Of a stretch of DNA of 64,000 nt, positions 34,975-44,487 are shown one piece after another. Both the position numbers and the translations under genes were made by a program. Every line of letters begins with the position of its first letter. The first letter of the stretch is position 1. The notes under the pieces are model-generated. The model saw only the letters and a list, made by a program, of their open reading frames with translations, searched no databases and had not been told where the DNA came from. The stretch comes from Undibacterium pigrum. GTDB taxonomy: Bacteria > Pseudomonadota > Gammaproteobacteria > Burkholderiales > Burkholderiaceae_D. The stretch lies in NCBI RefSeq assembly GCF_003201815.1, contig NZ_QJKB01000001.1, forward strand, positions 248,001 to 312,000, given 5' to 3'.

Positions 34975-37148
34975 AAACATTTCCATTAAAGCACAGGGTC
35001 GCCATGACAAGAAATTCGCTACGCCAACCTATCCAGCAATTGTCTGCATTGACTGGTGCAGCCGTATTGACTGCAGGCTTTTTACTGGCACCCATGGCCA
35101 TGGCTCAGGACCCGTCAAAAAATACGGTAGACATCAATCTGGTAGGTGCAGACATAGAGTCTGCCATCAAGGCCATCGGCCACTATACCGGTGTGACTTT
35201 CATCATTGACCCCAGGGTCAAGGGACAGATCAATCTGGTCTCGGAAACACCGCTGACCAAGGATCAGGCCTACCGACTGCTGACCTCCACCTTGCGCCTG
35301 CAAGGCTATTCAGTAGTAACTGCAGATGGCTATTCCAAAGTGGTGCCAGAATCGGATGCCAAGCTGCAACCAGGCCCGACGCACAGTAACGGCGGTGAAA
35401 GAACCGATACAGCAGCTAAAGGTGACCAGGTTGTCACGCAGATTTATAAACTGAATTATGAATCTTCTGCTAATATCGTGACGATATTGCGACCCCTGAT
35501 TTCACCAAATAATACAATTAGCGGCAACCCTGGTAATAACACAGTGGTTATCACTGATTACGCAGACAATATCAAGCGCCTCAACAAGATTATTGCCGGG
35601 TTGGATGTGCCAGCAACGACGGATATGGATGTCATCCTGATCAAGCATGGCATTGCATCTGATGTCGCGGCTATGGTTGCCAAGGTGATCGATTCGGGCG
35701 GTGGCGCGGCTGACCCAACCAAGCCGGTGTTGCTGGCAGACCCGCGTTCAAACTCCATACTGTTGCGTGCTTCTTCTGTCGCCAAGGCAAATCAGATCAA
35801 ATCGCTGATCTCCAAGCTTGACCAGCCAACATCGCAGCCTGGCAATGTGCATGTGGTTTATCTCAAAAATGCAGAAGCCGAGAAGCTGGCGCAAACCTTG
35901 CGCTCCATTATCTCGGGCGATACCTCGTCCGGTCGTAGTGGTGCCAGTACCAGTAGCCTGTCAAATGTAGGTAGTTCTGCCAACGGTACGAATAGCCCGG
36001 TAGCTTCTGCATCCGGCACCAGCACGCAAAGCAGCATGCCTTCGTTCTCAAATAACAGCACCAGCGGTACTTCTGGCGGTGGTGGTGGGGCAGCTGGTTT
36101 CATCCAGGCAGATGCTTCGACCAATACCTTGATTATTACCGCCAGTGAGCCTGTTTACAGGAACTTGCGCACCGTCATTGAGCAATTGGATGCACGTCGT
36201 GCCCAGGTTTATGTAGAGGCACTGATCGTTGAAATTGGTGCTGATAAATCGAATGAGCTGGGTGTGCAGTGGATGGGCTTGTCTGGTGACAGCACCAGCA
36301 ATTATCGCGTAGGCGGCGGTACATCCTTCTCTACCAAGGGCAATAACCTGCTTAATCTCGCGGCAGGTAATGCAACGACAGCTGGCTCTGTATTGCCAGG
36401 AGCTGGTTTGTCGCTGGGTATTTTCAAGCAAATCAATGGACAGTTGGGACTGGGCGCCCTGGCGCGTGTCTTGCAGACTGATGGTAATGCCAACGTTCTG
36501 TCGATACCCAATATCGTCACTCTGGATAATGAAGAAGCCAATATTATTGTTGGCAAGAACGTACCTTTGATTACCGGTCAGTTTACGACTCCATCAAGCG
36601 GTACTGCAGGCGCTAATCCATTCCAGACCATAGACCGCAAACAGGTGGGTATAAAACTCAAGATCAAGCCGCAGATTTCTGAAGGTGGCACGGTCAAGCT
36701 GGCGATTTATCAAGAAGTATCCAGTATTGATGATACGACCAACGTTGCAGGTATTATTACCAAGGAACGTTCTATCACCACCAATGTGCTGGTTGATGAT
36801 GGGCAAATCATCGCGCTGGGCGGCTTGATCGAGGATAGTACAAATGACGGGGCAGAAAAAGTAACCGGGCTGGGTGATATTCCCATCATCGGTAATCTGT
36901 TCAAATACCAGACCAGCAAGCGCTCCAAAACCAATCTGATGGTGTTTTTGCGCCCTACAGTGATACGTAGCGCCGAGCAAAGCAATAATGTGTCCATGGA
37001 CCGTTACGACTATATGCGCGCCCAGATCACGCCATCCAAGGACGTTGCGAATAATGGTTTGCTGCCTACACCAGAAAAAGGGAAATTGCTGGCTACACCC
37101 CTGGTAGTCTCTCCTGAGAAATCAGCGACAGGCAAGGAAGGCAAATAA
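34971..37148 (+). CDS. gspD: Type II secretion outer-membrane secretin GspD
   Basis: A 725-residue secretin. The signal peptide region TGAAVLTAGFLLAPMAMA is cleaved before QDPSKNTVDINL; a basic stretch precedes it and an internal ATG at 35004 could be the true start. N0 (DIESAIKAIGHYTGVTFIID), N1 to N3 ring domains and the C-terminal pore domain (GKNVPLITGQFT, IDRKQVGIKLKIKPQISEGG) are visible. N3 has a Ser/Gly/Asn-rich insertion at about 315-378. There is no obvious pilotin-type lipobox. Confidence 0.95.
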   Translation: MKTFPLKHRVAMTRNSLRQPIQQLSALTGAAVLTAGFLLAPMAMAQDPSKNTVDINLVGADIESAIKAIGHYTGVTFIIDPRVKGQINLVSETPLTKDQAYRLLTSTLRLQGYSVVTADGYSKVVPESDAKLQPGPTHSNGGERTDTAAKGDQVVTQIYKLNYESSANIVTILRPLISPNNTISGNPGNNTVVITDYADNIKRLNKIIAGLDVPATTDMDVILIKHGIASDVAAMVAKVIDSGGGAADPTKPVLLADPRSNSILLRASSVAKANQIKSLISKLDQPTSQPGNVHVVYLKNAEAEKLAQTLRSIISGDTSSGRSGASTSSLSNVGSSANGTNSPVASASGTSTQSSMPSFSNNSTSGTSGGGGGAAGFIQADASTNTLIITASEPVYRNLRTVIEQLDARRAQVYVEALIVEIGADKSNELGVQWMGLSGDSTSNYRVGGGTSFSTKGNNLLNLAAGNATTAGSVLPGAGLSLGIFKQINGQLGLGALARVLQTDGNANVLSIPNIVTLDNEEANIIVGKNVPLITGQFTTPSSGTAGANPFQTIDRKQVGIKLKIKPQISEGGTVKLAIYQEVSSIDDTTNVAGIITKERSITTNVLVDDGQIIALGGLIEDSTNDGAEKVTGLGDIPIIGNLFKYQTSKRSKTNLMVFLRPTVIRSAEQSNNVSMDRYDYMRAQITPSKDVANNGLLPTPEKGKLLATPLVVSPEKSATGKEGK

Positions 37149-37151
37149 GCC

Positions 37152-38582
37152 ATGCTTGATCATCGTTTATTACCTTATGGTTTTGCCAGAGATTTCTCTG
37201 TGCTGGCTGTCAGGGACAATGCTGTCGTCAATGGCGTCGTTGAAATCCAGATTTCCAAAATGACGCCATCAGCAGCAATATCCGAAGTCGGACGCAAGTT
37301 TGGTAAAGTCAAACTGCTGATGTTGCCACATGCTGAACTGGCTGAGGCAATTGCCAGGGCCTATGCGGGCTCGGGCGGAGATGCTGCCGATGTGGTCGGT
37401 GAGGTTGAGTCTGATCTTGATCTTGCAAAGCTCATGCTGGACATGCCAGCCATCGAAGACTTGCTGGAGTCAGCAGATGATGCGCCAGTAATACGCATGA
37501 TCAATGCATTGCTGACACAGGCTTTGCGCGATGGTGCGTCGGATATTCATATCGAGCCGTTTGAGCAAATTTCTGTTGTGCGTTTCCGTGTGGATGGCGC
37601 CTTGCGCGACGTAGTACGTCCCAAGAAAGCCATTCATGCATCCTTGATCTCGCGTATCAAGATCATGGCGCAACTCGATATTGCCGAAAAGCGTTTGCCG
37701 CAGGATGGCCGTATCACTTTGCGTATAGGTGGCAAGCCGGTTGATGTGCGGGTTTCTACCTTGCCAACCGGGCATGGTGAGCGTGCAGTGCTGCGTTTGC
37801 TGGACAAGGAAGCCGGGCGTCTGGATTTGGGACACCTGGGCATGAGTGCCGATGTGTTGACGCAATTCGATAAATTGATTGCGCAGCCGCATGGCATCGT
37901 GCTGGTAACAGGCCCAACCGGCTCTGGCAAAACCACGACCTTGTATGCAGCTTTGTCGCGGGTGAATGCAGGTACCACCAATATTTTGACGGTAGAAGAT
38001 CCTATCGAGTATGAACTGGCTGGCGTAGGCCAGACCCAGGTCAATGCAAAAATCGAAATGACTTTTGCCAAGGCATTGCGGGCAATTTTGCGACAAGATC
38101 CTGATGTCATCATGATAGGTGAGATCCGTGATCTGGAAACAGCGCAAATTGCAGTGCAGGCTTCGCTGACAGGTCACCTGGTGCTGGCAACCCTGCATAC
38201 CAATGATTCTGCGGCAGCAGTCACGCGCTTGCTGGATATGGGGATAGAACCTTTCCTGTTATCTTCATCCTTGCTGGGCGTTGTTGCACAGCGCCTGGTC
38301 AGGAAACTATGTACGCATTGCCGTGTTGAAAAAGAAGGTACATGGCATGCAGTGGGTTGCGAGCATTGCGGTCACACTGGTTATCAGGGGCGTGTTGGTG
38401 TCTATGAGTTATTGGAAACTACCGATGCCATTCGTGCCCAAATACATCATGAAGCTGCCGAAGCAGAAATACGTGCTGCTGCGCAGGCAGATGGTATGAA
38501 AACCATGCGCGAAGACGGCCAGCGCTGGCTGAAAACTGGTGTCACCACACCAGAAGAGTTATTGCGCGTGACGAAGGAATAA
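37152..38582 (+). CDS. gspE: Type II secretion ATPase GspE
   Basis: A 476-residue hexameric ATPase energising the pseudopilus. It has an N-terminal GspE domain, arginine motifs (DIHIEPFEQISVVRFRVDGA), Walker A LVTGPTGSGKTTTLYAAL near 254, Asp box, Walker B DPDVIMIGEIRDLETAQ near 317 and the His box LVLATLHTNDSAAAVTRLLD. The tetracysteine zinc subdomain at 38310-38369 is short: CxxC, 12 residues, CxxC. It begins three bases after gspD. Confidence 0.95.
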   Translation: MLDHRLLPYGFARDFSVLAVRDNAVVNGVVEIQISKMTPSAAISEVGRKFGKVKLLMLPHAELAEAIARAYAGSGGDAADVVGEVESDLDLAKLMLDMPAIEDLLESADDAPVIRMINALLTQALRDGASDIHIEPFEQISVVRFRVDGALRDVVRPKKAIHASLISRIKIMAQLDIAEKRLPQDGRITLRIGGKPVDVRVSTLPTGHGERAVLRLLDKEAGRLDLGHLGMSADVLTQFDKLIAQPHGIVLVTGPTGSGKTTTLYAALSRVNAGTTNILTVEDPIEYELAGVGQTQVNAKIEMTFAKALRAILRQDPDVIMIGEIRDLETAQIAVQASLTGHLVLATLHTNDSAAAVTRLLDMGIEPFLLSSSLLGVVAQRLVRKLCTHCRVEKEGTWHAVGCEHCGHTGYQGRVGVYELLETTDAIRAQIHHEAAEAEIRAAAQADGMKTMREDGQRWLKTGVTTPEELLRVTKE

Positions 38583-38586
38583 GGGC

Positions 38587-39807
38587 ATGCCAGCATTTCG
38601 ATATGAGGCGGTTGATACTGCAGGCCATACCAGCAAGGGTGTACTGAACGCAGATAGTGCCAGGTCGGCACGCAGTGATTTGCGCGCTCAGGGCCTGGTG
38701 CCAGTCAGCGTTGAGTCTATCGCCAGCCAGATGGATGCGGGTGGCAAGCGCAAGGCGGCCTTTTTTGGCGACCGTTTGTCGACAGTAGAAATTGCCTTGT
38801 TTACGCGTCAGTTGTCCAGCCTGCTGGAAGCTGGACTGCCTCTGGAGCAATCCTTGTCCGCCTTGCTGGAGCAGGCCGAACGTACTTATGTGCGTGATCT
38901 GGTTGGCTCCATACGTTCAGAAGTGATGGCGGGTAATTCCCTTTCTGATGCGCTGAAACAGCATCCCAATGACTTTGCAGATATCTATTGCGCGCTGGTG
39001 GCATCGGGTGAGCATATCGGTCATTTGTCGCGCGTCTTGTCACGGCTGGCTGATTACATAGAAAGACGTAATGCGCTGGTGCAAAAAGTCAGGCTGGCGT
39101 TTACCTATCCGGCGATTGTGACTGTCGTGGCTTTTGCGATTGTCATTTTCCTGTTGACGTATGTAGTGCCGCAAATTGTTTCTGTATTTGCCAATACCAA
39201 GCAAAAATTGCCCTTCCTGACGCTGGTCATGCTGGCGATTTCTGATTTTGTGCGAGCCTATGGCTGGATAGTTGCCATACTCGCAGTCGGCGCTTTTTCT
39301 TTGTGGCGACTGGCTTTGCGTAACCCTGACTTCAAGATGCGCTGGCATCGCTGGTTATTGAGTGCGCCACTGTATGGCAAGTTTGAACGCAGTTTAAACA
39401 CCGCCAGGTTTGCCAGTACCCTGGCAATCACTACCGGTTCTGGCGTGCCAATTTTGCAGGCCTTGCAAACCAGTCGCGAAACTCTCTCGAACGTTGCCAT
39501 GCGGTCCCAGGTGGAAGAGGCAACGGCCAGCGTCAGGGAAGGTGTCAGCCTTGCACGTGCCTTGTCGGCGCACAAGCACTTCCCGCCCATGCTGATACAC
39601 ATGATACGCGCAGGCGAAGTAACCGGTGAATTGCCAGCCATGCTGGAACGGGCGTCAAATACCCAGGAACAAGACCTGGAACGCAGAGCACTGACCATGG
39701 CTGGCTTGCTTGAGCCAGTTCTGATATTGACCATGGGTATTGTGGTCTTGCTCATTGTTTTGGCAGTATTGATGCCTATCATAGAAATAAATCAGTTGGT
39801 ACGCTAA
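38587..39807 (+). CDS. gspF: Type II secretion inner-membrane platform protein GspF
   Basis: A 406-residue protein with two GspF/PilC helical domains and three transmembrane segments (around 171-195, 216-240 and 375-400). Motifs are LFTRQLSSLLEAGLPLEQSL, KVRLAFTYPAIVTVVAFAIV and MLIHMIRAGEVTGELPAMLE. It sits in the assembly platform with GspE and GspLM. Four bases after gspE. Confidence 0.95.
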   Translation: MPAFRYEAVDTAGHTSKGVLNADSARSARSDLRAQGLVPVSVESIASQMDAGGKRKAAFFGDRLSTVEIALFTRQLSSLLEAGLPLEQSLSALLEQAERTYVRDLVGSIRSEVMAGNSLSDALKQHPNDFADIYCALVASGEHIGHLSRVLSRLADYIERRNALVQKVRLAFTYPAIVTVVAFAIVIFLLTYVVPQIVSVFANTKQKLPFLTLVMLAISDFVRAYGWIVAILAVGAFSLWRLALRNPDFKMRWHRWLLSAPLYGKFERSLNTARFASTLAITTGSGVPILQALQTSRETLSNVAMRSQVEEATASVREGVSLARALSAHKHFPPMLIHMIRAGEVTGELPAMLERASNTQEQDLERRALTMAGLLEPVLILTMGIVVLLIVLAVLMPIIEINQLVR

Positions 39808-39818
39808 AAAGGATAAAA

Positions 39819-40418
39819 ATGAAACGCTTACCTGTCCTTGTGACTTTTCTTATGTTTATCGCACTTTGTGCGTCTCTGAGCTTTTGGGGTTTGGGCTTGT
39901 TCAAGCCCCAGGCCAGGGCAGTTGCTGCAGTGTTCCAGCAAGGCAGTTATGAACCTGGAGCAGGGCAGTGGGGTGGCATATTTGGTGCCAGCCAGGTCAT
40001 GCAGGCCAGTGCTACCAATTACCAGTTAAAGGGTATAGTTCTGGCCAAAAGAGAAGAAAAGAGTCTTGCCATCATTAGCGCCAATGGCAAGCCTGCCCTG
40101 GCTGTGGCAATGAATAAAGAAATTGCTCCCGGTGTGACCCTCAAAGAAGTTCATGCACAATATGTCATGGTGTCAGAATCTGGCATCATGCGCCGTGTCG
40201 ATTTACCACAGTTGCCAGAAATGACGCATGGCGCTGTGCAAATCCCGTCTTTGAATCCTGGTGCTACTGTGCCGCCGCAGGTAGCGCCTGTGGCTTTTCC
40301 TCCGCCTAAACGCAATGAGGCACCTGGTGGTCCTGTAAGTAGTCCACCACCGCCTATGGTAACCCCGGGCTTGCCGACGGCTTCACTCCCGGCGACCATG
40401 CCAGGCGGTCAGCAATGA
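39819..40418 (+). CDS. gspC: Type II secretion protein GspC, short form without PDZ domain
   Basis: A 199-residue protein with an N-terminal membrane helix (LVTFLMFIALCASLSFWGLG) and an HR-like beta domain (SATNYQLKGIVLAKREEKSL to SESGIMRRVDLPQ, about 62-130). A Pro/Gly-rich tail follows instead of a PDZ or coiled-coil domain. The HR domain contacts the GspD N0 domain. Its position at the 3' end, after gspF, differs from the common gspC-first order. Its stop overlaps the next gene (ATGA). Confidence 0.8.
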   Translation: MKRLPVLVTFLMFIALCASLSFWGLGLFKPQARAVAAVFQQGSYEPGAGQWGGIFGASQVMQASATNYQLKGIVLAKREEKSLAIISANGKPALAVAMNKEIAPGVTLKEVHAQYVMVSESGIMRRVDLPQLPEMTHGAVQIPSLNPGATVPPQVAPVAFPPPKRNEAPGGPVSSPPPPMVTPGLPTASLPATMPGGQQ

Positions 40419-41239
40419 TGGCCTGGCAAAGTGTTTGTCCTGAAGATGTGCTCATGTCCATTAAAGCGGCGCATCCTTCGTGGCGTCCGGTGATAGAGGC
40501 TGGATTGCAACAGGTGTATGCAGCACAGCCAAATTATTTGCCAGGCTTGAAGAACTCAGTCTACCTGCCAAATCAGGCAAGGTTGTTTGCTGCCTTTTCC
40601 ATGCCCATGGATGATGTGCGTTACATCCTGATGGGAGAGGGGCCATATCCGCGCTCTGACAGTGCGACTGGTTATTGCTTCATGGATGGTGCAGTTAAAA
40701 GCTTGTGGTCGGATGATGCAGATGGTGGCCTGTCCAAAAAAGTGAATCGCGCTACTTCTTTGCGCAATTTCATGAAGATGCTATTGGTGGCATCAGGGCA
40801 CTTGCATCAAGAGGCAACTGCCGGGCAAGCCATGGCGGATGTGGCAAGCCAGGCGCGTCAGCCTGATAGTGCGTTTATACAAACTCTGGATGATTTGCAA
40901 GGCAATCTCATCGCGCAAGGATTTTTGCTCTTGAATGCCAGCCTGATTTTTCGTGAAGATACTGCGCCAGTAAAAGACGCGAAAGCCTGGCAACCATTTT
41001 TGCAAACTGTCTTGTCCGCTTTGCATCAATATCAACAAGAGCGCAGTCTGCCCGCCACAGTGCTGGTTTTGTGGGGGAAAATAGCGGAGCAATTGCGTGC
41101 GATGTCAGAAGCTGTGGCATATCAACAAATTTGCGCCGAGCATCCATATAATTTGAGTTTCATTGCCAATCAAGGCATGCAGGATTTTTTTCGTCCCATG
41201 AATTTGTTGAAAAAATTGCCCGAAGGAAAAACTTTGTAA
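40415..41239 (+). CDS. Uracil-DNA glycosylase-fold protein with altered active-site motif
   Basis: A 274-residue protein resembling family 1 uracil-DNA glycosylases. There is a helix-strand leading to ILMGEGPYPRSDSATGYCFM near residues 71-90, a TSLRNFMKMLLVASGHL segment like the Ung Pro/Ser loop, QGFLLLNASLIFRE, and VLVLWGKIAEQL before EHPYNLSFI. In Ung the water-activating motif is GQDPYH and the DNA loop is HPSPLS. Here they read GEGPYP and HPYNLS, so the catalytic Asp is replaced by Gly. Activity is doubtful or different. It overlaps gspC by four bases, so it is co-translated with the T2SS operon; ATG 40418 is an alternative start. Confidence 0.65.
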   Translation: MMAWQSVCPEDVLMSIKAAHPSWRPVIEAGLQQVYAAQPNYLPGLKNSVYLPNQARLFAAFSMPMDDVRYILMGEGPYPRSDSATGYCFMDGAVKSLWSDDADGGLSKKVNRATSLRNFMKMLLVASGHLHQEATAGQAMADVASQARQPDSAFIQTLDDLQGNLIAQGFLLLNASLIFREDTAPVKDAKAWQPFLQTVLSALHQYQQERSLPATVLVLWGKIAEQLRAMSEAVAYQQICAEHPYNLSFIANQGMQDFFRPMNLLKKLPEGKTL

Positions 41240-41338
41240 GATACTGTTTTTAACTCTGGCTTGCTGAGCAGCTTTGTAGAATAATCGGTGTGCCGACCTT
41301 TAAAATCAGGTCGCCTTATTCATAACCACTTTCTGCCT

Positions 41339-42595
41339 ATGTTGAAGAAAATTGAAATCACTCAGCTGAGGGTTGGTATGTATGTGCAGGAACTGTGCAG
41401 TTCCTGGATAGACACACCTTTCTGGCAAAAGTCTTTCATGTTGTCAGAAGCGGAAGAGTTAAAAAAGATACAAGCAACCCGTATTCGCCACGCCTGGATT
41501 GATGTCAGCAAGGGCCTGGATGTATTGCGTGAAGTTGAAGTCAAACCCCAGGCCGAACCAGAGCCTGAACCTGAGCCAGTCTCCGAGGCTGTCCCCGAAC
41601 CGGCGCCAGCACCTGCACCACGTCAAATTGCGGCTGTTTCCATGGATGATGAGCTGGGGCGCGCCTCTGCCATTGTCAGCAAATCCAAGCAAGCCGTGTT
41701 TTCCATGTTTAACGAAGCGCGCATGGGCAAGGCAGTTGACGTCGGCAATGCACAAACCATGGTGGAAGAAATTGCTGACTCCGTCATGCGCAACCCCGGG
41801 GCATTGATCGGCCTTGCCAGACTCAAAACCAAGGATGACTACACTTACATGCACTCGGTTGCTGTTTGTGCCTTGATGGTGGCGCTGGCAAAACAGCTTG
41901 GCTTGACTGAAGAAGAAACCAGGGAAGCTGGTCTGGCAGGCTTGTTGCATGACATAGGCAAGATGATGGTAGATGCTGACATCTTGAATAAGCCGGGCAA
42001 ACTGACCGATGCTGAATTTGTTTCAGTGAAAGAGCATCCCGTAGCTGGTTATAAAATGCTTAAAGAAGCCAAAGGCGTCAGCGCTGCGGCCCTGGATGTT
42101 TGTCTGCATCATCATGAGAAAATAGATGGATCTGGTTATCCCAGACGTTTAAAGGGCGATGAAATCAGTCTGTTCGCTCGCATGGGGGCGGTGTGTGATG
42201 TCTATGATGCGATTACTTCTGACCGTCCCTACAAGCAGGGCTGGTGTCCAGCTGAGTCTTTGCGCAAGATGGCAGAGTGGAGTAGTGGCCATTTCGACGA
42301 AAAAGTATTCCAGGCCTTTGTGAAAAGCATAGGCATTTTCCCTGTTGGTACCCTGGTCAAACTGGAATCTGGTCGACTGGCTGTCGTGGTTGAGCAACAA
42401 GTTGGCAAGTCCCTGTTGCTGCCCAAGGTAAGGGTGTTCTTTTCTGTCAAGGCGATGGCTTATATTGCGCCTGAGTTGATAGACTTATCCAGGCCAGGCA
42501 TGAATGACAAGATAGCTTCGCGTGAAGATGCGGCCAAATGGGGTATCAAGGACGTCAACCGGTATTGGCTGGGTGAAGCAGCCAACAATCGCTAA
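41339..42595 (+). CDS. HD-GYP domain cyclic-di-GMP phosphodiesterase with DUF3391
   Basis: A 418-residue protein. Residues 1 to about 130 match DUF3391 (KKIEITQLRVGMYVQELCSS), then a Pro/Glu-rich linker (repeats of PEP), then an HD-GYP domain: LAGLLHDIGKMMVDADILNK near 200, VSVKEHPVAGYKML, HHHEKIDGSGYPRRLKGDEI near 262, and DVYDAITSDRPYKQGW. HD and GYP residues are intact, so c-di-GMP hydrolysis is expected. ATG 41339 is preferred over an in-frame GTG at 41288, since similarity begins there. Confidence 0.85.
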   Translation: MLKKIEITQLRVGMYVQELCSSWIDTPFWQKSFMLSEAEELKKIQATRIRHAWIDVSKGLDVLREVEVKPQAEPEPEPEPVSEAVPEPAPAPAPRQIAAVSMDDELGRASAIVSKSKQAVFSMFNEARMGKAVDVGNAQTMVEEIADSVMRNPGALIGLARLKTKDDYTYMHSVAVCALMVALAKQLGLTEEETREAGLAGLLHDIGKMMVDADILNKPGKLTDAEFVSVKEHPVAGYKMLKEAKGVSAAALDVCLHHHEKIDGSGYPRRLKGDEISLFARMGAVCDVYDAITSDRPYKQGWCPAESLRKMAEWSSGHFDEKVFQAFVKSIGIFPVGTLVKLESGRLAVVVEQQVGKSLLLPKVRVFFSVKAMAYIAPELIDLSRPGMNDKIASREDAAKWGIKDVNRYWLGEAANNR

Positions 42596-42626
42596 CCGCG
42601 CTGGCATCCTTTTCAATAAAACCGGA

Positions 42627-42655
42627 GGGGCCTCAAAATGACGAGGCCCTTTTTG
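42627..42655 (+). terminator. Rho-independent terminator after the HD-GYP gene
   Basis: GGGCCTC (42628-42634) and GAGGCCC (42643-42649) form a strong stem around an 8-base loop, followed by TTTTTGTTATT. It separates the convergent quinone oxidoreductase gene. Confidence 0.9.
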
Positions 42656-42663
42656 TTATTCGA

Positions 42664-43644
42664 TTATCTTTCTGGCTGTATCACGATTTTACCTGTGACC
42701 TTGCGTGCTGCCAGGTCATTCAATGCTGCCGGTGTTTCACTGAGCGCGTAACGCCCTGAGATATGTGGCTTGATTTTCCCTTCATGCAGCCAGCCCATCA
42801 ATTCGCGCATGGCAGCCAGATTGGCTTTCGGTTCGCGTTTGGCGAACTCGCCCCAGAACACGCCCACCAGCGAAGCACCTTTGAGTAAAGTCAGATTGAG
42901 TGGCAGCTTTGGTATTTCGCCATTGGCAAAACCAACTACCAGATAGCGCCCACGCCAGCCTATGGAGCGAAAGGCTGGTTCAGCATAAATCCCGCCTACC
43001 GGATCATAGATAACATCCGGGCCTTTGCCATCAGTTGCTGCCTTGATGGCTTCGCGCAAATCTTGATTGCTGTAATTGATGGTGGCATCGGCACCGTGCT
43101 GTTTGCAAATCTCCAGCTTTTCATCGGTAGACGCTGCTGCAATCACACGCGCACCCAGGGCTTTGCCAATTTCTATGGCTGCCAGGCCTACGCCACCCGC
43201 GGCACCCAGCACCAGCAAGGTTTCTCCAGCTTTTAATTGAGCACGGTCAACAACGGCGTGATGGGATGTGCCATAGGTCAGTGTGATCGCTGCGGCTGTA
43301 TCAAAGTCCATGCCTGGCGGCATGGGCATGACAGCATTGGCTGGAGCGACAACCTGTTGCGCAAATGCACCATGGCCAATAAAGGCAATTACCTGGTCGC
43401 CGGCTTTGACATGGCTGACGCCTTCACCGACGGCATAGACTATTCCCGACAATTCACTGCCGGGCGTAAATGGCAATTCAGGTTTGAACTGGTACTTGTT
43501 TTGTATGATCAATACGTCGGGGAAGTTGACGCCAGCTGCCTTGACATTGATGGCAACCTGGCCTGGTGCTGGCACCAGATCTGGCAAGTCCACTATCGCC
43601 AAAGTGTCTGGCAATCCCCATTCCTTGCAAACAACAGCTTTCAT
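42664..43644 (-). CDS. NADPH:quinone oxidoreductase family protein (zinc-free MDR)
   Basis: A 326-residue medium-chain reductase. The N-terminal GroES-like part reads MKAVVCKEWGLPDTLAIVDL and ends with FTPGSELSGIVYAVGEGVSH. The NADPH site is LLVLGAAGGVGLAAIEIGKA near 143-162, and YDPVGGIYAEPAFRSIGWRG follows. No structural zinc cysteine cluster is present, which places it with quinone oxidoreductases. Substrate unknown. Divergent from surE across 105 bases. Confidence 0.85.
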   Translation of the reverse strand: MKAVVCKEWGLPDTLAIVDLPDLVPAPGQVAINVKAAGVNFPDVLIIQNKYQFKPELPFTPGSELSGIVYAVGEGVSHVKAGDQVIAFIGHGAFAQQVVAPANAVMPMPPGMDFDTAAAITLTYGTSHHAVVDRAQLKAGETLLVLGAAGGVGLAAIEIGKALGARVIAAASTDEKLEICKQHGADATINYSNQDLREAIKAATDGKGPDVIYDPVGGIYAEPAFRSIGWRGRYLVVGFANGEIPKLPLNLTLLKGASLVGVFWGEFAKREPKANLAAMRELMGWLHEGKIKPHISGRYALSETPAALNDLAARKVTGKIVIQPER

Positions 43645-43749
43645 TTTGATGTCTCCGTAAAATAGTACGACCGTTTGATTTTGTGATTATGCCGTAAAAA
43701 TCTGTTCTCTGTAGAAATTTATATTTCAGCATCAGGTAGAATACAAAGC

Positions 43750-44487
43750 ATGAAAATTCTGATCAGTAATGATGATGGTTATCTGGCTCCTGGCATCGTG
43801 GTGCTGGCTGAGGCCATGGCGTCGATTGCGGAGGTGACGGTGGTGGCGCCCGATAGCAATCGCTCGGGTGCATCCAATGCTTTGACGCTGGACCGGCCAT
43901 TGAGCGTGCAACGTGCCAGTAATGGTTTTTACTTCGTCAATGGTACACCTTCTGACTGCGTACATATTGCCTTGACGGCTATCATGAAAGACCGGCCTGA
44001 CCTGATTGTCTCTGGCATTAACCAGGGTCAGAATATGGGTGACGATACCCTGTATTCAGGTACTGTAGCGGCTGCCACTGAAGGTTTTCTGTTTGGCGTA
44101 CCAGCGATTGCATTTTCACAAACAGAAAAAGGCTGGGCGCATCTTGATGCAGCTGCCCGTATTGCGCTGGAAATGGTGCAGCGTGGCTTTGCCGGACTTG
44201 CCAGCCCATTTTTGTTGAACGTGAATATCCCGAATTTACCCTTTGAAGAAATCCAGGGTGTACGCAAGGCTCGTCTAGGCAAGCGTCATACTTCTGAGCC
44301 TGTTATCCATATGATAGACCCGCATGGCAGGGATATCTACTGGATAGGCCCACCAGGCGCTGCCAGTGATGCCAGTGCAGGAACAGATTTTGATACGACG
44401 AACAGGCGTTTTGTTTCAGTGACTCCCTTGCAGATAGATTTGACTAACACCCGACAGTTGGCTGATCTGGATATGGATTTTGCATGA
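43750..44487 (+). CDS. surE: 5'/3'-nucleotidase SurE
   Basis: A 245-residue SurE with metal ligands in [16 protein letters not shown] (Asp8, Asp9), the serine/threonine loop [33 protein letters not shown] and the Asn in [20 protein letters not shown]. It is a stationary-phase survival nucleotidase. A TAGAAT at 43737-43742 lies so close to the ATG that the transcript may have almost no leader. It overlaps pcm by four bases. Confidence 0.95.
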   Translation: MKILISNDDGYLAPGIVVLAEAMASIAEVTVVAPDSNRSGASNALTLDRPLSVQRASNGFYFVNGTPSDCVHIALTAIMKDRPDLIVSGINQGQNMGDDTLYSGTVAAATEGFLFGVPAIAFSQTEKGWAHLDAAARIALEMVQRGFAGLASPFLLNVNIPNLPFEEIQGVRKARLGKRHTSEPVIHMIDPHGRDIYWIGPPGAASDASAGTDFDTTNRRFVSVTPLQIDLTNTRQLADLDMDFA

